The notes under the pieces were generated by a model. That model searched no databases, was not told the DNA's origin, and saw nothing but the letters and a program-made list of their open reading frames with translations. Made by a program: the position numbers and the translations under genes. From NCBI GenBank assembly GCA_024226315.1, contig JAAELT010000018.1:1-64000 (forward strand): a stretch of DNA of 64,000 nucleotides. Direction: 5' to 3'. Of the stretch, positions 27,974-36,000 are shown in pieces. The stretch is from a bacterium. Its GTDB lineage: Bacteria > Acidobacteriota > Thermoanaerobaculia > Multivoradales > J023. The first letter of the stretch is position 1, and the number at the start of each line of letters is the position of its first letter.

Positions 27974-28498
27974 TCAGAAGTGACGCACCCGTTCCAAGAC
28001 CTCCTCGGGCGGACTGCCGGCGAGCACCACGGGCCATCCCAGAAGATCGCTTCGCTGGCCGAAGAGGACATAGACCTCGCCGTCCCGGGCGGGGCCGGGG
28101 CGGAGGCCACCGTCCACCGACCAGCCGCTCGCGCCGCCCGGAGCGAGCGCCGCCGCCGGGGCCCTCAGGCCCCTCGCATTCCGCCGCCGCAACCGAGCGG
28201 CCTCCGCCTGACATTCAGCGTAGGACTCGGGCCCACCGCGCATGGAGTCCTCGCTCAGCCGTGGCCGGGCGGTGGGAGGCCTCGGCACTTCGACGGCCCA
28301 AAGCGCCCGCTGAATGCCCTCGAGATCCTCGGGATCCTTGATCTCCTCGTGGCGCAGAAACTCGCCCCAGGCGCCGTGGGGGGTAGCCGCGAAGTAATGT
28401 GCCGGACCTTCGCCTTCGCCGTGCCATCGGCCCGGCGGCTGGGCGGCTGCCTCCCACAGAAAGGGGAATCGTGGATCGGCGTGCCGGAAGACGATCAC
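27974..28498 (-). CDS. RES-domain toxin
   Basis: A 174-residue RES-family toxin, which depletes NAD+ in characterised members. The domain shows the conserved N-terminal Arg in VFRHADPRFPFLW, then GRWHGEGEGPAHYFAATPHGAWGEFLRH with the conserved Arg/Trp and Glu, and later polar residues. GTG 28498 is chosen because it overlaps the antitoxin stop (GTGA); a longer ORF would run back into the antitoxin gene. It is partner to the gene immediately upstream. Confidence 0.85.
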   Translation of the reverse strand: MIVFRHADPRFPFLWEAAAQPPGRWHGEGEGPAHYFAATPHGAWGEFLRHEEIKDPEDLEGIQRALWAVEVPRPPTARPRLSEDSMRGGPESYAECQAEAARLRRRNARGLRAPAAALAPGGASGWSVDGGLRPGPARDGEVYVLFGQRSDLLGWPVVLAGSPPEEVLERVRHF

Positions 28499-29133
28499 GT
28501 CGCCGCCGAAGACCCCAGGGAGCGAGCGAGCTCCCGCACCCGCCGCGCTTCGGGACTCTCCGGATCCCAATCCCCATGCAGAAGGTCGGCCGGCTTGTGG
28601 CCGTCGAGCATCGCCCTGGAGCGCTCGAACCAGCGGCGGATTCCAAAGGCGTTATAGGCGCCGGCGAGGTCGCCGACCAGCGTGGCCAGGAAGTGGAGCC
28701 GGGCGGCGATCTCATCAGGCGTCTGACGGGCTCCGGTCTGATACCGGCGCACGCTGGCGGGAGAGATGTTCAGCAGCCTCGCCAGCCGATCCGCGCGGAA
28801 CAGGCTCTCGAGAGAGCCCCATTCGTGCGACGGCGAGGGCGACTCCTCGAGCGCCATCGCCAGCCGGTCGAGGAGCCGGTCGATCTCCGCCGGCTGATCG
28901 CGATCGGCCGGCGCACTCAGCGCCGCCTGGACTTCCGTGCCGATGCCGGCGGTGGCGATACGGTCGACCACGCGACGAAACGTCGCCATGTCGAGCCGAC
29001 GGACCTCCATCTCGCCGAGCAGGCCCATCGCCTCGGCGGTCGTGATCAGCCCCGCGGCCAGGCGCGCGACCCTCCGGGAGTCGAACGGTTTCTCAGCGGA
29101 AGTGATTCGGATCGTTGTCATGATCTGAATCAT
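28495..29133 (-). CDS. Xre/MbcA/ParS-type antitoxin
   Basis: A 212-residue antitoxin, long for the family. The middle carries an HTH (DRLARLLNISPASVRRYQTG); the C-terminal toxin-binding domain (about 160-208) ends in the typical run RRWFERSRAMLDGHKPADLL. The first 100 residues are helical and not recognised. It neutralises the RES toxin and probably represses the operon. The 5' end overlaps the glutaredoxin-like gene by up to 41 bases; ATG 29121 is an alternative start. Confidence 0.83.
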   Translation of the reverse strand: MIQIMTTIRITSAEKPFDSRRVARLAAGLITTAEAMGLLGEMEVRRLDMATFRRVVDRIATAGIGTEVQAALSAPADRDQPAEIDRLLDRLAMALEESPSPSHEWGSLESLFRADRLARLLNISPASVRRYQTGARQTPDEIAARLHFLATLVGDLAGAYNAFGIRRWFERSRAMLDGHKPADLLHGDWDPESPEARRVRELARSLGSSAAT

Positions 29134-29713
29134 ATCCGGTTTCTGACCGGTGGGACAACCCGGCAGCCTCTTTCTCCTTGAGCTCCTCGACGCGCTGGCG
29201 AATGACCTTGGCGTTGTACCGGAACACCAGGCGGCCGTCGAAGTCGATCACCGGCAGGCCGCCGCCGCGGCCGGCCTTCTTCTTGTACTCGCGCCGCGCC
29301 TTGGGACTGGCGTTGATGTCCTTCTCGACGAAGTCGACCCCCAGCTCTTCGAGCAGCTCCCGCGCTTGCGCGCATGAGCGGCACAGACTGGTCATGTAGA
29401 GGATGACCTTCGGTTCTTTCTTGCCCTTCTTCTTCCCGGCCTTCTTCCCGCCGGCCGGTTCCGCTTCCGGCTCCTGCTTCGGCTCGTAGGGCAGCCCCGC
29501 TTTGAGCGCCGTCGTCTCCTCGCTGCCCTCGAGGTCGACGACGGCCACGTCGAGGGTGTGCTCCACGCCTTCGAGGTCGACGTAGGTCAGGGTCTCCCCG
29601 TCGATCGTCCACGGCCCGTCGGTCTCGATCAGCTTGCCGTCGAGGGTGACCAGCCAGTCCGCGGAAGCCGGTGAGACGGCGGCGAGAAGGAGCAACGCCA
29701 GCAGACGGCACAT
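29093..29713 (-). CDS. exported glutaredoxin-like protein
   Basis: A 206-residue protein starting MCRLLALLLLAAVSPASA (signal peptide), then a small beta domain (about 20-75; DWLVTLDGKLIETDGPW), a Lys-rich linker (KKAGKKKGKKE) and a glutaredoxin/thioredoxin-fold domain (about 105-185) with active site CRSC in YMTSLCRSCAQARELL and the cis-Pro in GLPVIDFDG. Probably a periplasmic thiol-disulfide factor. The polar, Asp/His-rich tail (SDHDNDPNHF) overlaps the start of the antitoxin gene downstream. Confidence 0.83.
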   Translation of the reverse strand: MCRLLALLLLAAVSPASADWLVTLDGKLIETDGPWTIDGETLTYVDLEGVEHTLDVAVVDLEGSEETTALKAGLPYEPKQEPEAEPAGGKKAGKKKGKKEPKVILYMTSLCRSCAQARELLEELGVDFVEKDINASPKARREYKKKAGRGGGLPVIDFDGRLVFRYNAKVIRQRVEELKEKEAAGLSHRSETGYDSDHDNDPNHFR

Positions 29714-29724
29714 CGAGATCTGGG

Positions 29725-29988
29725 TCACTCGTAGCGCGTCCACATGCGAAGCACCTTGACGGTGCACTCTTCGGCCAACACCTGATACACGATGCGATGC
29801 TGAATGTTGATTCTTCTCGAGAAGGCTCCCGAGAGATCCCCTGTCAGTTTCTCGAACCGGGGCGGGCTCCTGAAAGGATCCTCTTTCAGAATCGAGAGGA
29901 CCGATTCGCCCTGAGACCTGAGTCCGGACTTCGCGAGCTTCCTCGCATCTTTCCTGGCTTGGCGGGTGTAGACAACTCGCCAGGTCAC
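29725..29988 (-). CDS. yoeB: YoeB-type toxin
   Basis: An 87-residue RelE-fold ribosome-dependent mRNA interferase. Residues WRVVYTRQARKDARKLAKSG, then PPRFEKLTGDLSGAFSRRIN and HRIVYQV, with the family terminal MWTRYE (canonical YoeB ends in SHY/THY with a catalytic His-Tyr; here Tyr-Glu). GTG 29988 overlaps the antitoxin TGA (GTGA). A longer ORF from 30009 would run into yefM. Confidence 0.9.
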   Translation of the reverse strand: MTWRVVYTRQARKDARKLAKSGLRSQGESVLSILKEDPFRSPPRFEKLTGDLSGAFSRRINIQHRIVYQVLAEECTVKVLRMWTRYE

Positions 29989-30227
29989 CAGCCGGGATCC
30001 TCGGAGCACTCGTCGAGAGGCGTCTTCATTCCCTCGATGATCGACTCACGCATCCCGGGGACCGATAGAAGATAAAGCGTCTCCTGAACCGATCTCCAAT
30101 CCTCCTCGGCAATCAAGACCGCATTCCCCCGTTTGCTGGTGATCTGAACCGGCTCATGGGACTCGCTGACCTGCTCCAGGAGCGCATAGAGATTGGCGCG
30201 GGCATTCGTGGCGTTGATCGTGCTCAT
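29985..30227 (-). CDS. yefM: YefM/Phd-type antitoxin
   Basis: An 80-residue antitoxin: NATNARANLYALLEQVSES and EPVQITSKRGNAVLIAEEDW are the standard Phd/YefM dimer/DNA-binding segments, followed by an acidic tail (LDECSEDPGW) that would wrap the toxin. ATG 30227 is clear; upstream in-frame sequence is noncoding repeat DNA. It autoregulates through the operator just upstream and is translationally coupled to yoeB. Confidence 0.92.
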   Translation of the reverse strand: MSTINATNARANLYALLEQVSESHEPVQITSKRGNAVLIAEEDWRSVQETLYLLSVPGMRESIIEGMKTPLDECSEDPGW

Positions 30228-30246
30228 CGGGGCCTCCCCACTGTGG

Positions 30247-30281
30247 GCGTACATTATAGCGTACGCTCTTTCGCCTTGCAA
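30247..30281 (-). promoter_or_regulatory. promoter and paired-hexamer operator of yefM-yoeB
   Basis: On the minus strand a perfect -10 TATAAT (30253-30258) sits 17 bases from a -35-like TTGCAA (30276-30281). Two GTAC-centred hexamers (30248-30253 and 30260-30265, 12 bp centre to centre) overlap the -10; the second lies within the palindrome AGCGTACGCT (30258-30267). Paired TGTACA-like hexamers at this spacing are the published layout of YefM operators. Confidence 0.75.
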
Positions 30282-30402
30282 AGTGGCTCTGCCGCCGCTT
30301 GGCCGTTCGGCGCGAATCGAGCGGGGACAGGTCGCACAGCGCGATCTCTTCGCCTGCCCCGCATTCGCAGCATAAAAACCCCCCTGGGAGGCTGAATTTC
30401 TT

Positions 30403-30441
30403 CTGTGAAAGCCAGGGAAAACTTTCCCCTGGTATTTACAG
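30403..30441. repeat. 39-bp palindromic repeat, copy 1
   Basis: An imperfect 39-base palindrome starting CTGTGAAAGCCAGGGAAAA and ending TTTACAG. It shares ends (CTGTG / CACAG-like) and a GGGAAAA...TTTTCCC-like core with two further copies. The 590-base gap between the yefM promoter and htpG (30282-30872) holds no convincing gene, only this repeat cluster and one other element. Confidence 0.8.
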
Positions 30442-30486
30442 TTGCCGTTCGAACCTTCCGTGCGCTTCAGGAGCCCGGAATGGGCA

Positions 30487-30525
30487 CTGTGGAAGCCTGG
30501 GAAAAGTTTTCCCTGCCGTCCACAG
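30487..30525. repeat. 39-bp palindromic repeat, copy 2
   Basis: The most symmetrical copy: CTGTGGAAGCCTGGGAAAAG, then TTTTCCCTGCCGTCCACAG. Separated from copy 1 by 45 bases and from copy 3 by 85 bases of unrelated sequence. Confidence 0.85.
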
Positions 30526-30610
30526 TGGCTGATTTGGCTTCGAGCGACGGCCGAGAGCGCGATCGGGCGACGTTCGCGGCTTTTCTCGCAGCCAGACGCG
30601 CAAACAGCCG

Positions 30611-30649
30611 CTGTGGAAGCAAGGGACGACTTTTCCCTCGCGTTCACAG
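30611..30649. repeat. 39-bp palindromic repeat, copy 3
   Basis: Begins CTGTGGAAGCAAGGGACGAC and ends CGTTCACAG. Length identical to the other copies; the core stem is partly decayed. Irregular spacing and palindromic form argue against CRISPR. Confidence 0.8.
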
Positions 30650-30767
30650 CCGCCGTTTCCCGCTTTGGGCACGATCATCGAGCCTGATCTCGGCCGTTCG
30701 TCGTCCTGGCGGTCGCACGAGGCTCTCGCGGCCGCTGCGGACGCCTCGGGCGTTTTTCCCCGTCCGT

Positions 30768-30865
30768 CTTCCCCCCTTTGAAAAAGGGGGGACCGAGGGG
30801 GGATTCTCCGGCCCCAGAGAATCCCCCTCCAACTCCCCCTTTTCCAAAGGGGGAGAGCCAGAAGG
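30768..30865. repeat. C/G-run intergenic repeat (PPFEKGG type)
   Basis: Two inverted units: CCCCCCTTTGAAAAAGGGGGG followed by GACCGAGGGGGGATTCTC, then mirrored as GAGAATCCCCCTCCAACTCC and CCCTTTTCCAAAGGGGG. In one frame it reads PPFEKGGTEGGF...SPFSKGG, a widely dispersed repeat in many phyla. It lies five to eight bases after the htpG stop and could act as its terminator. Confidence 0.8.
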
Positions 30866-30872
30866 GATGAGC

Positions 30873-32906
30873 CTACAGACCCTTGACCATCAACTCCCCG
30901 ACCAACTTGTTGAACCGCCCCGGCTCCGGCAACTCCGAGCCTTCGGCCAAAAAGGCGTAGCCCAGCAACAGATGGGCGTAGTCGTCGAGCACCGGGTCTT
31001 TCTGGTCAGCGGCGAACTTCTCCTGCAGCCTGGCCAGCACGTCGTGCTTCGGGTTGAGCTCCATGATGCGCTTCTGCGGGCCGCCCATGGCGCCCAGGCC
31101 CTCGGTCTGCTGAAGGATGCGCTCCATCTGCGGGCTCATGTCGAACTCCCCGCCTACCAGGCACACCGGTGAGGTGGTGAGGCGGTTCGACAGGCGCACC
31201 TCCTTGACGTGCTCGTCGAGTGCCTTCTGCAGGTACTCGAGTAGGTCCTTGTAGCTCTCCTGCTTCTCCTCGAGCTCCTTCTCGGCCTGCTTCTTCTCCT
31301 CCTCCGTACCCAGCTCCACGGTGCCCTTGCCCACCGACTTGAGCTTCTTCTCCTGGAACTCGGTGATCCCCTGGACGGCGAACTCGTCCACCGGGTCGAC
31401 CAGGTAGAGCACCTCGTACTCCTTCTCCTTGAAGGCTTCGAGGTGCGGCGAGCTCTCCACCGCCGCGCGGTTGTCTCCGCTCAGGTAGTAGATCTCCTCC
31501 TGGCCTTCCTTCATGCGCTGCACGTAGTCGGCCAGGCTGGTGAGCTTCTCCGGGTCGGCGGAAGACTGGAAGTAGAGCAGCGGCACGATGCGGTCCTTGT
31601 TCTCGAAGTCGAAGCCGACGCCCTCCTTGAGCACGCGGCCGAACTCGTTCCACAGCTTCAGGTATTTCTCCTTGTCGTCGGCCTCGATCTTGGCCAGGTG
31701 GTCGAGCACCTTGCGGGTGAGCCACTTGCGCATCTGGCCGATGATGCGGTCCTGCTGCACCATCTCCCGGGAGATGTTGATCGGCAGATCGTCGGAGTCG
31801 ACCACGCCCTTGACGAAGCGCAGGTAGGGCGGCAGCAGGTCCTCGCAGCGCTCCATCACCAGCACCCGTTTGACGTAGAGCTGCAGGCCGAACTTCTGGT
31901 CGCGGAAGTACATGTCATGCGGCGCCTTGCCGGGCAGGAACAGCAGCGCGCGGTATTCGATCCGGCCCTCGGCCCTAAGCGACAGGGTGTCGAGCGGCTC
32001 GTTCCAGTCGTGGGAGATGTGCTTGTAGAACTCAGCGTACTCCTCGTCCGTGACGTCGCCGGCCGGCCGCGTCCAGCTCGGCTTCATGGAGTTGAGGGTC
32101 TTGTCCTCGATCACCGTCTTGGCCGAGCCCTCGATCTCCTTGCCCTCGTCGTCCCGCTCGGTCTCCTCGCGCTGGTGCTTCATCAGGATCGGATAGCCGA
32201 CGAAGTCGGAGTGGCGCTTGACGATGCCCTGGACGGTGAAGAAATCGGTGTAGTCCTCGATGCCGTTGTCCGAGTCCACCTCTTTCAAGTGCAGGGTGAT
32301 GGTGGTGCCGCGCATGAAGCGGTGGTCCTCGCCCAGGGTGTAGCGGCCGTCGCCGGTAGACTCCCAGCGCGTGGCCTTCTCCTCGCCGGCGCGGCGACTG
32401 ACGAGCGTCACGCGGTCGGCCACCATGAAGGAGGAATAGAAGCCGACGCCGAACTGACCGATGAGCTGTTCGAGTGATTCAGAAGATTCACCCTCCTCGA
32501 TCTTCTGCACCAGCTCGCGGGTACCGGACTTGGCGATCGTGCCGATGTTGGCCATCACCTCCTCGCGGCTCATGCCGACGCCGTTGTCTTCGATCGTCAG
32601 CGTGCGCGCGTCGGGGTCGGCCTCGAGGCGGATCTCGAGCGTCTCGGCGCCGTCCATCAGGCTGGGATCGGTCAGCGCCTCGAAGCGCAGACGGTCGCAG
32701 GCGTCCGAGGCGTTGGAGATCAGCTCGCGGAGGAAGATCTCCTTGTTGGTGTAGAGAGAGTGGATGACGATGTCGAGCAGCTGGCGGGTCTCCGCCTTGA
32801 ACTGGTAGCTGCGCGCGCGCGGCTTCTTCTTCGCGCTCGTCGTCGTCTTCTTCGCGCTTGGAGTCGCTTTCTTGGTCTTCTTTCCGGCGTCGGTCTTCTG
32901 TGCCAT
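30873..32906 (-). CDS. htpG: molecular chaperone HtpG (Hsp90)
   Basis: Cytosolic ATP-dependent Hsp90-family chaperone, 677 residues. The GHKL ATPase motifs are intact: ELISNASDACDRLRF (catalytic Glu and Asn), DNGVGM, and GQFGVGFYSSFMV. Middle and C-terminal dimerisation domains follow, ending LVGELMVKGL. Unlike typical HtpG (about 620-640 residues beginning directly with the ATPase domain), it has a roughly 31-residue Lys/Thr-rich leader (KKATPSAKKTTTSAKKKPRA). GGGAGG upstream of ATG 32906 supports that start. Confidence 0.96.
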   Translation of the reverse strand: MAQKTDAGKKTKKATPSAKKTTTSAKKKPRARSYQFKAETRQLLDIVIHSLYTNKEIFLRELISNASDACDRLRFEALTDPSLMDGAETLEIRLEADPDARTLTIEDNGVGMSREEVMANIGTIAKSGTRELVQKIEEGESSESLEQLIGQFGVGFYSSFMVADRVTLVSRRAGEEKATRWESTGDGRYTLGEDHRFMRGTTITLHLKEVDSDNGIEDYTDFFTVQGIVKRHSDFVGYPILMKHQREETERDDEGKEIEGSAKTVIEDKTLNSMKPSWTRPAGDVTDEEYAEFYKHISHDWNEPLDTLSLRAEGRIEYRALLFLPGKAPHDMYFRDQKFGLQLYVKRVLVMERCEDLLPPYLRFVKGVVDSDDLPINISREMVQQDRIIGQMRKWLTRKVLDHLAKIEADDKEKYLKLWNEFGRVLKEGVGFDFENKDRIVPLLYFQSSADPEKLTSLADYVQRMKEGQEEIYYLSGDNRAAVESSPHLEAFKEKEYEVLYLVDPVDEFAVQGITEFQEKKLKSVGKGTVELGTEEEKKQAEKELEEKQESYKDLLEYLQKALDEHVKEVRLSNRLTTSPVCLVGGEFDMSPQMERILQQTEGLGAMGGPQKRIMELNPKHDVLARLQEKFAADQKDPVLDDYAHLLLGYAFLAEGSELPEPGRFNKLVGELMVKGL

Positions 32907-33066
32907 GGCAAGAGCCTCCCTCGTTCCATGATTCGCCGGGTGGCGGCGAGCTCTGTCTTGTTTGCTTTTGTTGGGGCAGCGACGCGCCGGACGCGGCCGC
33001 TGATTCGGTTCTCAGGTCGGTGATTCAAACGCGATTCGGCGGTCTTTTATTCCGTAGGCCGTGGCG

Positions 33067-36000
33067 CTACGCGTCATGGCCTACAAGCCGCCGCAGCTCG
33101 CGCTCGGCGATGGTCAACATCGCCAGGTCGATCCTCCCGACCTCGAAGTCTTCGAGCATGCTGTCGAGCCGGTGAACCGCGGCCGAGCGCTCGCTCGACC
33201 ACGCCTCGATCGCCGCTCTCGCCTTGCCCGGATGGGCCACGATCTGGCGCGCCAGCTCCGCTTGATGAGAGGACAGATCCTCGACGTTGGCGGTGACCGC
33301 CGCTTGCAGCCACGGGCTCTCGCCCCCGAGACGGCTCGCCTCATAGCGCAGCCGGTCGAAGCCGAAGCGCTCGCCGACCGCGAAGTAGACCCGGCCGACC
33401 CGTTCCACCGGCACCTCCGAGGCTCGGGAGCAACGCGCCACGTCGCAGGCCGACGGCAGGATGTCCATGCTGGCGATGCGCGTCGCCAGCTCGGTCGGCG
33501 CTCCCAGCTCGCGTAGCCGTTTGGTCCGGCGGCGCACGCGGGCCTTGGAGCGGGGCGCCAGCAGGTCCACGAGCTGGGCCGCGACCACCACGATTTCCAT
33601 CTCGAACTCGTCGACGCAGGCGGTGATGTCGAGCGGCCGTCCGCCATAGCGCAGGAACCACCGGGTAGCGCGCTCGATGAGCTGAACCGACGTGAGCCAC
33701 AGGCGGTTCTGTTGGTCGGTCGGCATGCGGTTGTCGAGCGACTCGATCTCTTCCCAGACCGAGCGCATGGCGAAAACGTCACGGGCAGCGATGTAGGCAC
33801 GCGCGACGTCGGCGATCTTGGAGCCTGTTCCCTCGGCCAACCGGATGACGAAATCCGGACCCACGCGGTTGATGATGCTGTTGGTCACGCGGGTGGCGAC
33901 GATCTCGCGGCGCAAGCGGTGGCGCTCGATGGCGGCACGGAACCGGCGCCGCATGGGGCGCGGGAAATAGCCGACGAGGTCGTCGATCAGGAGCGACTCG
34001 TCAGGCAGCTGCGAGTCGAGCAGCTCCCCCAGCACGTAAATCTTGCTGTATGCCAGGAGCACCGCGATCTCGGGCCGGGTGAGGCCGCGCTTGGACTCCC
34101 GCCGTTCCGCCAGGGTGGTCTCGTCGGGCAACCCCTCGAGCCGCCGATCGAGCAGACCGGAACGTTCGAGCGTACGCATCAAACGCACGTGCTCGTCGAG
34201 CAGGCCCGCGCCCTGGGCCTGGGTGATCGAGATCGACTGGGTCTGGAGGTAGTTGTCCCGCAAGACCAGCGCGGCGACCTCCTTGGACATCTTGCCGAGC
34301 AGTCGATCGCGCTTTTCCTTCTCGAGGTCCCCTGCGGCGACCGCCTCGTCGAGTACGATCTTGATGTTGACCTCGTGATCGGAGCAGTCGACTCCGCCCG
34401 AGTTGTCGATGAAGTCGGTGTTGATGCGGCCGCCGGTCAATGCGAACTCGATCCGGCCGGCCTGGGTCAGGCCGAGATTGGCGCCCTCGCCGATCGCCTG
34501 GCAACACAGCTCCGCCGCGTCGACGCGCACGTCGTCGTTGGTGAAGTCGCCGGCCGAGGCGTGGGCCTCGGCGCTGCCTTTGACATAGGTGCCGATACCG
34601 CCGAACCACAGCAGGTCGACCTTGGCGCGCAGTACTGCCCGGATAAGCTCGTCGGGAGGCAGATCGTCGACCGTCAGGCCGAGCAGCTCGCGGACCTCGG
34701 GGCTCACCGTCACCGACTTGGCGGCGCGCTCGTACACCGCGCCACCCGCCGACAGCAGCTTGGCGTCGTAGTCGGCCCAGGTCGAGCGCGGCAGCTTGAA
34801 CAACCGCCGGCGCTCCTTGAATGACGCGGCGGGATCGGGGTCGGGGTCGACGAAGATGTGGAGGTGGTTGAAAGCGGCCACCAGGCGGGTGTGCTTCGAC
34901 AGCAGCATGCCGTTGCCGAAGACGTCGCCCGACATGTCGCCGACACCGACGGTGGTGAAGCTCTCGCTCTGGATGTCGCGGCCCATCTCGCGGAAATGAC
35001 GTTTGACCGATTCCCAGGCTCCGCGGGCGGTGATCGCCATCTTCTTGTGGTCGTAGCCCACGGAGCCGCCCGAGGCAAAGGCGTCGCCGAGCCAGAATCC
35101 GTATTCCCGGGCGACGCCGTTGGCGATGTCCGAGAACCTGGCCGTCCCCTTGTCGGCGGCGACCACCAGATAGGTGTCGTCACCGTCGCGGCGGACGACG
35201 TCTGGAGGCGGGGCGACCCTGGTTCCGCCAGACGGGTCACCGTGGAGGTTGTCGGTGAGATCGAGCAGGCCGCGGATCATCGTCTTGTAGCAGACCACCC
35301 CCTCCTCGAAAGCCGCGTCACGGTCGCCCTGGGACTGTGGCTGTTTGACCACGAAACCGCCCTTGGCACCGACCGGCACGATAACCGCGTTCTTGACCTT
35401 CTGCGACTTGAGCAGGCCGAGGATCTCGGTGCGGAAATCCTCCCGGCGGTCCGACCAGCGGATGCCGCCGCGCGCCACCTTGCCGCCGCGCAGGTGCACG
35501 GCCTCCATCCACGGCGAGTAGACGAAGACCTCGACCCAGGGCCGGGGCAGAGGCAGCTCCCGCACTCGTTCGGCGTCGAGCTTGAAGGAGAGGTAGTCCT
35601 TGGGCCGGCCCACCAGGGTCGACTGGAAGTAGTTGGTGCGCAGGGTTGCCTGGATCAGGTTCAGGAAGAGCCACAGGATGCGATCCTCGTCTCGGCTCTC
35701 GACCCCCTCGAGCGCTCCCTGGATCCGCTGAACGACACCCTGGCCGGGATCGGACTCCTCGGCGCCGGATTCCTCAGCCTGTCGCGCGGGATCGAAATAG
35801 ACCTCGAAAAGCTCGACCAGCAGCCTGACGATCTCCGGATGGCTGGCCAGGGTCTCGGTGACGTAGCCCTGGCTGAACGCGAAGCCGATCTGGCGCAGGT
35901 AGCGGTAATACGCGCGCAGCAGCACCACCTGCCGCCAGTCGAGCCCGGCGCGCAGCACCAGTCGGTTGAAGCCGTCGTTCTCGACCTCTCCGCTCCAGAC

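Noticed and set aside
30403..30649. CRISPR array
   Set aside because: Only three units, palindromic throughout, with spacers of 45 and 85 bases and no cas genes.
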